A DNA stretch of 7,191 nucleotides from Firmicutes bacterium CAG:460 (lineage in GTDB: Bacteria; Bacillota_I; Bacilli_A; RF39; UBA660): assembly GCA_000437355.1 (NCBI GenBank), contig FR899744.1, forward strand, positions 1 through 7,191, read 5' to 3'. Positions 1 to 5,089 of the stretch are shown in pieces. The position numbers and the translations under genes are program-made. The notes below the pieces were generated by a model that saw only the letters and a list, made by a program, of their open reading frames with translations, did not search any database and was not told where the DNA came from. Numbering within the stretch: position 1 is the stretch's first letter; the number at the start of each line of letters is the position of its first letter.

Positions 1-1
1 T

Positions 2-25
2 AACCCTTATGGGTTGCTTTTTTTC
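2..25 (+). terminator. Rho-independent terminator of a gene upstream of the window
   Basis: The arms AACCC (2-6) and GGGTT (11-15) form a 5-bp stem around the loop TTAT, followed by GC and a T-rich run (18-24). The right arm continues with GC at 16-17, so a longer stem probably extends to the left of the window edge. The gene that it ends is not visible. Confidence 0.7.
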
Positions 26-36
26 TTTGTTTGTGG

Positions 37-56
37 TATTCTTAATCTTAAGAATA
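37..56. promoter_or_regulatory. Perfect 9-bp inverted repeat, possible operator or leader hairpin
   Basis: TATTCTTAA (37-45) and TTAAGAATA (48-56) are exact reverse complements separated by TC. The repeat ends on the first base of the AGGAG ribosome binding site (56-60) of the 49-residue gene. It could be a dimeric regulator's operator or an RNA hairpin beside the ribosome site. There is no U-run directly after it, so it is not a terminator. No convincing -35/-10 pair was found between 18 and 69, so the promoter is unclear. Confidence 0.4.
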
Positions 57-69
57 GGAGATGTGATTT

Positions 70-219
70 ATGGATAAAAATAAATCGTTGTTTTATACAT
101 TAATGGTAATATTTTGTGTGATAATAGCAGGTATCGGAGGCTTTTTATTAGGAACAAACTTTGGCAAAGACCAAGCTAGTGATACAAATATAAGTGAGGT
201 TCAAAATGGAGAAAAATAA
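70..219 (+). CDS. 49-residue single-pass membrane protein, paralogue of the next gene's anchor
   Basis: A short open frame starts with ATG behind AGGAG (56-60, spacer 9) and ends in TAA. The product has a charged start (MDKNK), one hydrophobic segment at about residues 8-30 and a short polar tail of about 19 residues. Its first 35 residues align without gaps to the first 35 of the protein starting at 206, with 18 identities including KNK, VIFCVI, LGT and FG. The anchor is therefore duplicated, while the large extracellular domain is absent. The frame overlaps the next start by 14 bases, which suggests translational coupling. It may be a functional small membrane protein, or the remnant of a tandem duplicate that lost its 3' part. 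The good ribosome site and undamaged frame favour expression. No function is recognised. Confidence 0.65.
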   Translation: MDKNKSLFYTLMVIFCVIIAGIGGFLLGTNFGKDQASDTNISEVQNGEK

Positions 220-1000
220 ATTAAATTACATAACATACTTAGTAATATTTTGTGTTATTTTATCTTTTGTAGGCTGTTTTTTTCTAGGAACATATTTCGG
301 TGAAAAAGAAACTGTTACTAAAACTGAAGAAAAAAATCCTGATGAAGAAATATTTAAGAGTGCTAAAATAGAAGAATATAGTATTTATACATTAACAGCA
401 CTATATAATTTTACTCAAAGTAGCCAAAGAGATTTTAATGAATATTTAACAAATTTAAGTAATAGTCAAAAGCTTTATGTTGCTGGATTAGTAAACTATT
501 TAGATGAAGATAATAAATACAATAATAAAAGTTTTGATACTTTAAAAGAAAATTTAATAAGTGTTTTTGGAAGTGATTTGGGAGTACAACCAGAAGATTA
601 TTATATGATGCCAACAGATGAAGAACCATTATTTAAATATAATAAAGATACAAATGAATATGTTTATAATGAAAATACAATTGGAACAGATGTGTTAACT
701 GATTTTCAAAATGCCTATGTCTATAATTTTAAATTAGCAAGTGAAGAAAAAATAGATGACAACTATGTTATAACATATTATGGTTTATTTGCATTTCAAA
801 ATGAAATCGGCCCAACAAGTGCTACAAATTTAACTAATATAAGTAGATTATTAAATTATGATAGTGATTATGATGGTTTAAGTGATAAAGAATATCTTGA
901 AAATGCTTTTAAAAATAATAAAGATGACTTCTTTAAATTAATTTATACTTATAAACTAGTTGATAATAAACTTATTTTAGTAGATTTTAAACAAGCTTAG
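206..1000 (+). CDS. Membrane-anchored protein of unknown function (264 residues)
   Basis: The ATG at 206 is preferred over an in-frame GTG at 194 because GAGGT (196-200) lies five bases upstream of it, and because the resulting start, MEKNK, matches the preceding paralogue. Residues 8-30 form one hydrophobic segment. The remainder (31-264) is polar, rich in Asn, Asp, Lys and Tyr, and predicted to be outside the cell. Residues 219-230 read DSDYDGLSDKEY, which resembles a DxDxDG calcium-binding loop with the usual final Glu replaced by Tyr. The N-terminus loosely fits a lipobox (FVGC, Cys24), but the hydrophobic stretch continues beyond it, so a membrane anchor is more likely. The family is not recognised. 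The gene is co-transcribed with the 49-residue gene and ends in its own terminator. Confidence 0.85.
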   Translation: MEKNKLNYITYLVIFCVILSFVGCFFLGTYFGEKETVTKTEEKNPDEEIFKSAKIEEYSIYTLTALYNFTQSSQRDFNEYLTNLSNSQKLYVAGLVNYLDEDNKYNNKSFDTLKENLISVFGSDLGVQPEDYYMMPTDEEPLFKYNKDTNEYVYNENTIGTDVLTDFQNAYVYNFKLASEEKIDDNYVITYYGLFAFQNEIGPTSATNLTNISRLLNYDSDYDGLSDKEYLENAFKNNKDDFFKLIYTYKLVDNKLILVDFKQA

Positions 1001-1012
1001 GCTTGTTTTTTT
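988..1012 (+). terminator. Rho-independent terminator enclosing the stop codon
   Basis: ACAAGC (991-996) pairs with GCTTGT (1001-1006) around the loop TTAG, followed by a T-run to 1012. The A-rich bases before the left arm can extend the stem into the T-run. The TAG stop codon (998-1000) lies within the loop and first arm boundary, so coding sequence and terminator overlap. Confidence 0.85.
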
Positions 1013-1021
1013 GACAAAAAT

Positions 1022-1073
1022 TTGACACAAATTTACCTAGCTACTTTATAAATATTAAATTATTTGGTAAAAT
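1022..1073 (+). promoter_or_regulatory. Promoter region of the thioredoxin-like/frr operon
   Basis: A perfect -35 box TTGACA (1022-1027) is followed after 17 bases by TTTATA (1045-1050). A second option is the extended -10 TGGTAAAAT (1065-1073), which has TTTATA (1045-1050) as a weak -35 with a 17-base spacer. Another TTGACA at 1011-1016 overlaps the preceding terminator and has no good -10 at the right distance. The region lies directly upstream of the gene at 1095. Which -10 is used cannot be decided by eye. Confidence 0.55.
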
Positions 1074-1094
1074 ATAGATGGAGATGCAGTTTAA

Positions 1095-1703
1095 ATGGAA
1101 AAAATATATATTAAAAATAAAAAAATGTTTAAAAGCAAAACACAAATGGTTATATATATAATAATATTTTGTTTACTTATTTATGCTTTTATATATTTAG
1201 GTAAAAAAGAATATAAAGTTGAGTTACCAGACAATGAAAAATTTTCATCAATGTTTAGTATGGTATCAACTGACAATGTATTTAAAATAGTTAATGCAAC
1301 AGAAGCTAGAATGATATCTCGTGGTGCCAAAGGAATAGTTTTATTTGGAACTGAAAATGAATGGGTAAATTATTATGCTTATATAGTTAATAAAATTGCT
1401 AAAGAAGTTGGAGTAGAAGAAATATATTATTATGATTTTACTAAAAATAGAAAAGATAATAATGGAACGTATGAAGATATAGTTAAAAATTTAAGTAATT
1501 ATGTAACATATAATGATAAAGGAGTAGCAGAAATATATGCTCCATCACTACTAGTTGTTAGTAAAGATGAAGTATTATTATTTGATAGTGATACATCATT
1601 TATAAAAGGAAAAACAACACCGAGCACATATTGGAACAGTTTTACTCAAGGAGAGAAAGAACAAAATTTAAGGGCCGTATTTACAGAATACCTTAAGAAT
1701 TAG
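1095..1703 (+). CDS. Membrane-anchored thioredoxin-fold protein lacking the CXXC active site
   Basis: The 202-residue product has a basic N-terminus, one membrane segment at about 17-35, and a domain outside the membrane that reads like a thioredoxin fold. It contains a beta strand GIVLFG (80-85), then a helix starting at the usual active-site position, then the strand EEIYYYDF (108-115), and APSLLVV (149-155) with the cis-proline candidate Pro150. At the place of CXXC the sequence is N-E-W-V (88-91), and the only cysteine is Cys26 inside the membrane segment. Thiol redox chemistry is therefore excluded, and a binding or scaffold role is more likely. GGAG (1080-1083) stands 11 bases before the ATG, a long spacing. 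An internal ATG at 1125 has no ribosome site. This is the first gene of an operon with the DUF3298-like gene and frr. The fold assignment is inference from motif order. Confidence 0.75.
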   Translation: MEKIYIKNKKMFKSKTQMVIYIIIFCLLIYAFIYLGKKEYKVELPDNEKFSSMFSMVSTDNVFKIVNATEARMISRGAKGIVLFGTENEWVNYYAYIVNKIAKEVGVEEIYYYDFTKNRKDNNGTYEDIVKNLSNYVTYNDKGVAEIYAPSLLVVSKDEVLLFDSDTSFIKGKTTPSTYWNSFTQGEKEQNLRAVFTEYLKN

Positions 1704-1711
1704 GAGTATAT

Positions 1712-2479
1712 ATGGATAATACAAGAAATAAATTTGGTGTAATAGTTCTGGGAGTAATTTTATTATTCTTTATAGTTGGAGGTTATTTCTTTATGGATTA
1801 CATGTTAAAAACTCCAGATAAAGATAAGAAAAATAATAAACAAGAACCAGAAGTAGTAGATTTAAGAATAAATAAAAGTAAAGATTATATTTATTATGAT
1901 AATGAAACAGAAATAATTGATGATATATTTAAAAGAGATGTTATAATTAACATTGAAGGTTATGAGATTATAAATGATACACTTCATAGTGAACTTGAAA
2001 GTATAAATAGTAATCAAGTTAAAGTAACAACAGAAGAAATACCTGAAGGTACAACCTGTGAAAATGATTTATATAGTTTTTCATATCGTGATTATGAAAT
2101 AATGGAATATGGAGATTACAAATCATTAGTAATTAAAGATTATGATTATAATTGTGTAACATCATCTTTACCAAAAGTTGTAAAAAGTTATGTTATAAAT
2201 ATTACTGATGGAAAAAATCTAACAAATGAAGAATTATTAACAAAATTTAATTTAAATGAAGATAATATTTTAGAACAAGTAAAAAAAAGACTTGAAGATA
2301 CACAAATACTTGATGAAGATGTCCAAGTAATTGATGTTGATGGAACCTTAAATGATATTAAAAATAGTACTTATGGGACAAATAAAGCTTTAAGTATAAG
2401 CAAAAATGGCAAATTAATGTTAAATTTTATTGTAAAATCTAATAAAATTAATTATAATGATAGTATAGAATTAAATTAA
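1712..2479 (+). CDS. Single-pass membrane protein with a DUF3298-like extracellular domain
   Basis: The ATG follows AGGAG (1702-1706), which overlaps the previous TAG stop, so translation is tightly coupled. The 255-residue product has a membrane segment at about 9-30, a charged linker rich in Lys, Asn and Asp (33-50), and an external domain. The stretch SYVINITDGKNLTNEELLTKF (159-179) followed by a helix (182-196) resembles the 'domain after a ktGk-LtL-dLf turn' pattern of DUF3298/RsiV/PdaC-like proteins, and the end LSISKNGKLMLNFIVKS (227-243) fits the closing strands of that domain. These resemblances are by eye and moderate. Two cysteines, Cys116 and Cys148, lie outside the membrane and could form a disulfide. 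No catalytic motif is visible. It sits between the thioredoxin-fold gene and frr, and its 3' end holds a candidate promoter for frr. Confidence 0.75.
   Translation: MDNTRNKFGVIVLGVILLFFIVGGYFFMDYMLKTPDKDKKNNKQEPEVVDLRINKSKDYIYYDNETEIIDDIFKRDVIINIEGYEIINDTLHSELESINSNQVKVTTEEIPEGTTCENDLYSFSYRDYEIMEYGDYKSLVIKDYDYNCVTSSLPKVVKSYVINITDGKNLTNEELLTKFNLNEDNILEQVKKRLEDTQILDEDVQVIDVDGTLNDIKNSTYGTNKALSISKNGKLMLNFIVKSNKINYNDSIELN
2430..2458 (+). promoter_or_regulatory. Candidate internal promoter for frr
   Basis: TTGTAA (2430-2435) and a perfect TATAAT (2453-2458) are separated by 17 bases, within the 3' end of the preceding coding region. Transcription would start near 2465, about 27 bases before the frr start codon. 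Such matches arise by chance in AT-rich DNA, but the position, spacing and perfect -10 suit independent expression of an essential gene. Confidence 0.45.
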
Positions 2480-2491
2480 AGGAGAAAAATT

Positions 2492-3019
2492 ATGAATTCA
2501 GAGAAGAAAATGATGGCTACAATTGAAGCATTAAAATCAAAATTAGTCACAATCAGGGCAGGGAGAGCTAATCCAGCAATGTTAAATGGTATAATGGTAA
2601 GTTGTTATGGAATGCCTACACCAATTCAAAGTGTTGCAAACATCACAGTGCCTGAAGCTAGAAAATTATTTGTAAAACCATTTGATCGTAGCACATTAAA
2701 AGACATTGAAAGAGCAATTAATGAAGCAAATTTAGGAATAGCACCTACAAATAATGGTGAAATGATTATTTTAACAATTCCCGAACTAACAGAAGATAGA
2801 AGAAAAGAATATGTTAAACAAGCCAAAAATATTGGTGAAGAAGCAAAAGTAGCTCTACGTAACATCAGACAAGATGCAAATAATGAAATTAAAAAAGAAG
2901 AATATCCTGAAGATGAAGAAAAGATGTATTTAGAAGAAGTACAAGAATTAATAACTAAATACAATAAACTTGTTGATGATGAAATAAAAGCTAAAGAACA
3001 AGAATTAATGCAAGTATAA
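2492..3019 (+). CDS. frr: Ribosome recycling factor
   Basis: RRF acts in the cytoplasm with EF-G to split post-termination ribosomes into subunits and release mRNA and tRNA. The family pattern runs along the whole protein: TIRAGRANPAML (20-31), YGMPTPIQSVANITVPEARKL with domain II following (39-59), LGIAPTNNGEMI (81-92), LTEDRRKEYVKQ (99-110), EEAKVALRNIRQDAN (116-130) and the C-terminal helix ending KEQELMQV. It has 175 residues against about 185 in E. coli, being roughly six residues shorter at the N-terminus and shorter in the 135-145 loop. AGGAG (2480-2484) lies seven bases before the ATG, immediately after the preceding stop. The second Arg of the usual RNxRRDAN helix segment is Gln127. 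The usual neighbour pyrH is not present; frr instead follows two membrane-protein genes. Confidence 0.97.
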   Translation: MNSEKKMMATIEALKSKLVTIRAGRANPAMLNGIMVSCYGMPTPIQSVANITVPEARKLFVKPFDRSTLKDIERAINEANLGIAPTNNGEMIILTIPELTEDRRKEYVKQAKNIGEEAKVALRNIRQDANNEIKKEEYPEDEEKMYLEEVQELITKYNKLVDDEIKAKEQELMQV

Positions 3020-3020
3020 G

Positions 3021-3045
3021 TGTAACATTTTGTTACATTTTTTTT
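3021..3045 (+). terminator. Rho-independent terminator after frr
   Basis: TGTAACA (3021-3027) and TGTTACA (3031-3037) form a perfect 7-bp stem with a TTT loop, followed by eight T (3038-3045). It starts one base after the frr stop codon and ends the operon that begins near 1022. Confidence 0.9.
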
Positions 3046-3047
3046 AT

Positions 3048-3076
3048 TAGAAAATTTTTTTGAAAAATGATATAAT
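3048..3076 (+). promoter_or_regulatory. Extended -10 promoter of the CarD-family gene
   Basis: TAGAAA (3048-3053), 17 bases, and TATAAT (3071-3076) preceded by TGA, giving a full TGnTATAAT extended -10. The predicted start near 3083 leaves a leader of only about 11 bases that begins with the AAGGAG ribosome site (3083-3088). It follows the frr terminator directly, so the gene is an independent unit. Confidence 0.75.
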
Positions 3077-3093
3077 TTTTCTAAGGAGTCAAA

Positions 3094-3543
3094 ATGAAAA
3101 AATATATCGTATATCGAAAAGAAGTATGTAAAATTATTAGTGAAAAAAATGGATTATATCATTTAGAACCAGTCAGTGATAATACAATTAAGTATCAAGT
3201 ACCTATTTCATCACCACTATTAAAAGATGTTATAACTAAAGAAGAAATAGATAAATTGTTATTAGAAATACCAGAAATAAATACGATTAATCTTGAAGAA
3301 AAACAAATTGAACAAACATATAAAGAACTAATGAAAAGTGGTACACATGAAGATTTAGTAAAAATAATTAAAACTACATACTTAAGAAATCAAATGAGAA
3401 TATTAAACAACAAAAAGATAAGTGAAAAAGATGATGAATACTTTAAAAGAGCAGAAAAGTATTTATATGAAGAAATCGGTGTTGCTTTAAATATGGATTT
3501 TCTAGAAACTAAAAATTATATTATAAATAAATTAAAAAAATAA
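3094..3543 (+). CDS. CarD/CdnL-family transcription regulator
   Basis: CarD-family proteins bind the beta subunit of RNA polymerase through an N-terminal RID/Tudor-like domain and stabilise open promoter complexes through a helical C-terminal domain that contacts DNA. Here residues 1-45 give the small beta domain (YIVYRKEVCKII, then YHLEPVSDNTIKYQVP), and residues 48-149 give the helical part with the highly typical stretch EDLVKIIKTTYLRNQMR (86-102), KKISEKDDEYFKRAEKYLYEEI (107-128) and a closing MDFLETKNYII helix. At 149 residues it is close to the usual 150-170. The start is fixed by AAGGAG (3083-3088) five bases upstream. The gene stands alone behind its own promoter and converges on tmcAL. 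Whether it acts globally, as CarD does in mycobacteria, cannot be told from the sequence. Confidence 0.88.
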   Translation: MKKYIVYRKEVCKIISEKNGLYHLEPVSDNTIKYQVPISSPLLKDVITKEEIDKLLLEIPEINTINLEEKQIEQTYKELMKSGTHEDLVKIIKTTYLRNQMRILNNKKISEKDDEYFKRAEKYLYEEIGVALNMDFLETKNYIINKLKK

Positions 3544-3571
3544 ACTAGTCTTTAACAACTGGTTTATTTTT
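3536..3571. terminator. Shared bidirectional terminator between carD-like gene and tmcAL
   Basis: The arm AAATAAACTAGT (3538-3549) pairs with ACTGGTTTATTT (3558-3569), loop of eight bases. There is one G-U wobble on the plus transcript and one C-A mismatch on the minus transcript. Two further A-T pairs extend the stem to 3536 and 3571. On the minus transcript a run of seven U follows; on the plus transcript the U-tract is shorter and merges with the stem. The stem includes the stop codons and last codons of both converging genes. Confidence 0.65.
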
Positions 3572-4654
3572 AATTTCAAAACTATAAGTATTAGTATTAT
3601 TTATTAAATCATATATTAAACTAGTTTTTAATTCATATTGATAAATTAAAGAATTAGTATTAACATTACTTGGTATATTTAAATTATTTTTTATTTTATT
3701 TAAATAACTTAATCCTTTTTTATCAAAACCTAAAATTTTAGTATAATCTATAACTTTTAAATTATCGCATTTCTTAAGTCCAATCAAAATATGAATAAAC
3801 ATTCTATTTAATTTATTATAAGTATATCTTTTAGTTTTAATTAAATTAATATAATCAAAAAAATTATCTACATCATTAATATATTTTTTTAATCTATATT
3901 CAATACCTTCATCAACATCAACATAACTGCTTAAATCACTATCAGTAATAATTTTAGATTTTAATAATTTAAAAAATATACTATAATCAATTCTAATTAA
4001 ACTATTAACAACTTCATTTGGTAAATAGTTAGTTATATCAATATTTTCTTTTATTTTTTCTCTAATATTTGAAGCACTAACAATTTCTTCGTTACTAGTT
4101 TTATCATGATAACTATTTGTTCTTTTTATTACATCAGCATCTATATTAAAATTATTATTTATTATAGCTTTAATATAAGATATACCAAGTAAATCATTAG
4201 GATTAAAATCAAAATTAACTTTACAAGCCCTTGCTAAAGCAGTTGGATAATTACAACCTTCATCCATATAATTTTTTACTAATTCATCAAAATCATCTTT
4301 AAATTGAGCTTTAGCAATATTAGTTAACATATTTACATCATTACATTCACTTCCAAAGATAATTTTATTAACATGATAATTATTAAGTATTTTAATACTT
4401 GCATCAGCAAAAATATCTGCAGATTGACTACCCATTAGAAAGGGAAGTTCTAATACAATATTAACTCCATATTCTAAAGCAATTCTTGTTTTTTCTTCTT
4501 TAGTTAGTATAGATATTTCTCCTCGTTCTAAAAAGTATCCATTTAAAACTAATATTAAAATAGCATCTGGATATTTTTCTTTTATCTTATTTATATGATA
4601 TATATGTCCATTATGAAATGGATTATATTCTGCAATAATACCAATTATATCCAT
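3545..4654 (-). CDS. tmcAL: tRNA(Met) cytidine acetate ligase (TmcAL, YlbM family)
   Basis: TmcAL activates acetate with ATP to acetyladenylate and transfers the acetyl group to N4 of C34, the wobble base of elongator tRNA(Met), which supports accurate AUG decoding. The nucleotidyltransferase signature is at the N-terminus: GIIAEYNPFHNGH (5-17) with the HxGH-type motif HNGH (14-17). Further family segments are NGYFLERGE (38-46), GVNIVLELPF (63-72), IIFGSE (98-103), LGISYIKAI (156-164), KRTNSYHD (177-184) and SASNIREK (193-200). The rest is helical and poorly conserved. At 369 residues it is somewhat shorter than typical family members of about 390-415, apparently in the C-terminal half. AAGGAGG (4660-4666) stands five bases before the ATG and overlaps the stop codon of the thioesterase gene, so the two are an operon. 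The 3' end lies one base from the stop of the converging CarD-type gene. Confidence 0.95.
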   Translation of the reverse strand: MDIIGIIAEYNPFHNGHIYHINKIKEKYPDAILILVLNGYFLERGEISILTKEEKTRIALEYGVNIVLELPFLMGSQSADIFADASIKILNNYHVNKIIFGSECNDVNMLTNIAKAQFKDDFDELVKNYMDEGCNYPTALARACKVNFDFNPNDLLGISYIKAIINNNFNIDADVIKRTNSYHDKTSNEEIVSASNIREKIKENIDITNYLPNEVVNSLIRIDYSIFFKLLKSKIITDSDLSSYVDVDEGIEYRLKKYINDVDNFFDYINLIKTKRYTYNKLNRMFIHILIGLKKCDNLKVIDYTKILGFDKKGLSYLNKIKNNLNIPSNVNTNSLIYQYELKTSLIYDLINNTNTYSFEIKNKPVVKD

Positions 4655-4664
4655 AGTTTCCTCC

Positions 4665-5015
4665 TTATTTTATATAAAAATATGTTCCATTCATAGTTGC
4701 CACTAATTTACCCAAATCATTTTTAATAGTTGCTTCCATAACACAAGTATGACTACCATTCTTTATAACTTTAGCATTAGCTATTAAATATTTGCCAACA
4801 CCAGGTGATATAAAATTAATATTAGCATTCATAGTTACAGCAGTTTTACCTAAACTTTTAATTTTAACTCCCATTGCAGTATCTCCAAGGGCAAAAATTA
4901 AACCACCATGAACAATATGAAATGGATTTAAACATTCATCTTTAATTTCAACTTTAACAAAAATATCACCATCATTTATTATTTCCATATTATTATATTT
5001 TATAAAATCATTCAT
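4665..5015 (-). CDS. PaaI-type hotdog-fold thioesterase
   Basis: The 116-residue product has the single hotdog-domain size of the PaaI/YdiI group, which hydrolyses acyl-CoA thioesters as a cytoplasmic oligomer. The signature is NPFHIVHGGLIFALGDTAM (30-48), with the HGG turn (36-38) and Asp45 in the central helix as candidate catalytic residues. It is followed by the strands TAVTMNANINFISPG (58-72), YLIANAKVIKNG and CVMEATIKNDLGKLVATMNGTY (91-112). The substrate cannot be predicted. GAGG (5024-5027, read on the minus strand) is eight bases from the ATG. It is the first gene of the minus-strand unit; tmcAL begins 10 bases after its stop. No metabolic partner for the enzyme is visible in the window. 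Confidence 0.88.
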   Translation of the reverse strand: MNDFIKYNNMEIINDGDIFVKVEIKDECLNPFHIVHGGLIFALGDTAMGVKIKSLGKTAVTMNANINFISPGVGKYLIANAKVIKNGSHTCVMEATIKNDLGKLVATMNGTYFYIK

Positions 5016-5033
5016 TTTTTTCGCCTCTTTTTG

Positions 5034-5062
5034 ATTATACCATTTAAATATCTTTAAGTAAA
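5034..5062 (-). promoter_or_regulatory. Extended -10 promoter of the thioesterase-tmcAL operon
   Basis: Read on the minus strand, TTTACT (5062-5057) is followed after 17 bases by TATAAT (5039-5034), with TGG just upstream of it giving TGnTATAAT. It is interlocked with the plus-strand miaA promoter: each -35 lies inside the other's spacer. Confidence 0.75.
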
Positions 5063-5071
5063 TGATATAAT
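5043..5071 (+). promoter_or_regulatory. Extended -10 promoter of miaA
   Basis: TTTAAA (5043-5048), 17 bases, then TATAAT (5066-5071) preceded by TGA, again TGnTATAAT. Transcription would start near 5078, leaving a leader of about 12 bases. The leader has only a weak purine match (GTGGTG, 5076-5081), so miaA may start with little or no Shine-Dalgarno help. Confidence 0.75.
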
Positions 5072-5089
5072 GTTAGTGGTGTTTGTGTT

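Noticed and set aside
18..69. Promoter for the 49-residue gene
   Set aside because: Only poor -10-like matches (for example TATTCT at 37) were seen, with no -35 at suitable spacing; no call was made.
194..205. GTG at 194 as start of the 264-residue protein
   Set aside because: The bases from 196 to 200 are the ribosome site of the ATG at 206, and the ATG start aligns exactly with the start of the paralogue at 70.
206..219. Programmed frameshift joining the 49-residue frame to the next gene
   Set aside because: Both frames have their own ribosome site and homologous starts, and no slippery heptamer with a following structure was seen, so two separate proteins are simpler.
206..286. Lipoprotein signal with Cys24 in the 264-residue protein
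   Set aside because: FVGC loosely fits a lipobox, but the hydrophobic segment runs on for several residues after Cys24 and the paralogue has Gly at this position, so a membrane anchor is favoured.
435..629. 64-residue open frame on the minus strand
   Set aside because: It lies entirely within the 264-residue membrane-protein gene, has no ribosome site and reads like the complement of AT-rich coding sequence.
2626..2964. 112-residue open frame on the minus strand
   Set aside because: It is the antisense shadow of frr, which is certain from its family motifs; the Ser/Leu/Phe-rich product is typical of such shadows.
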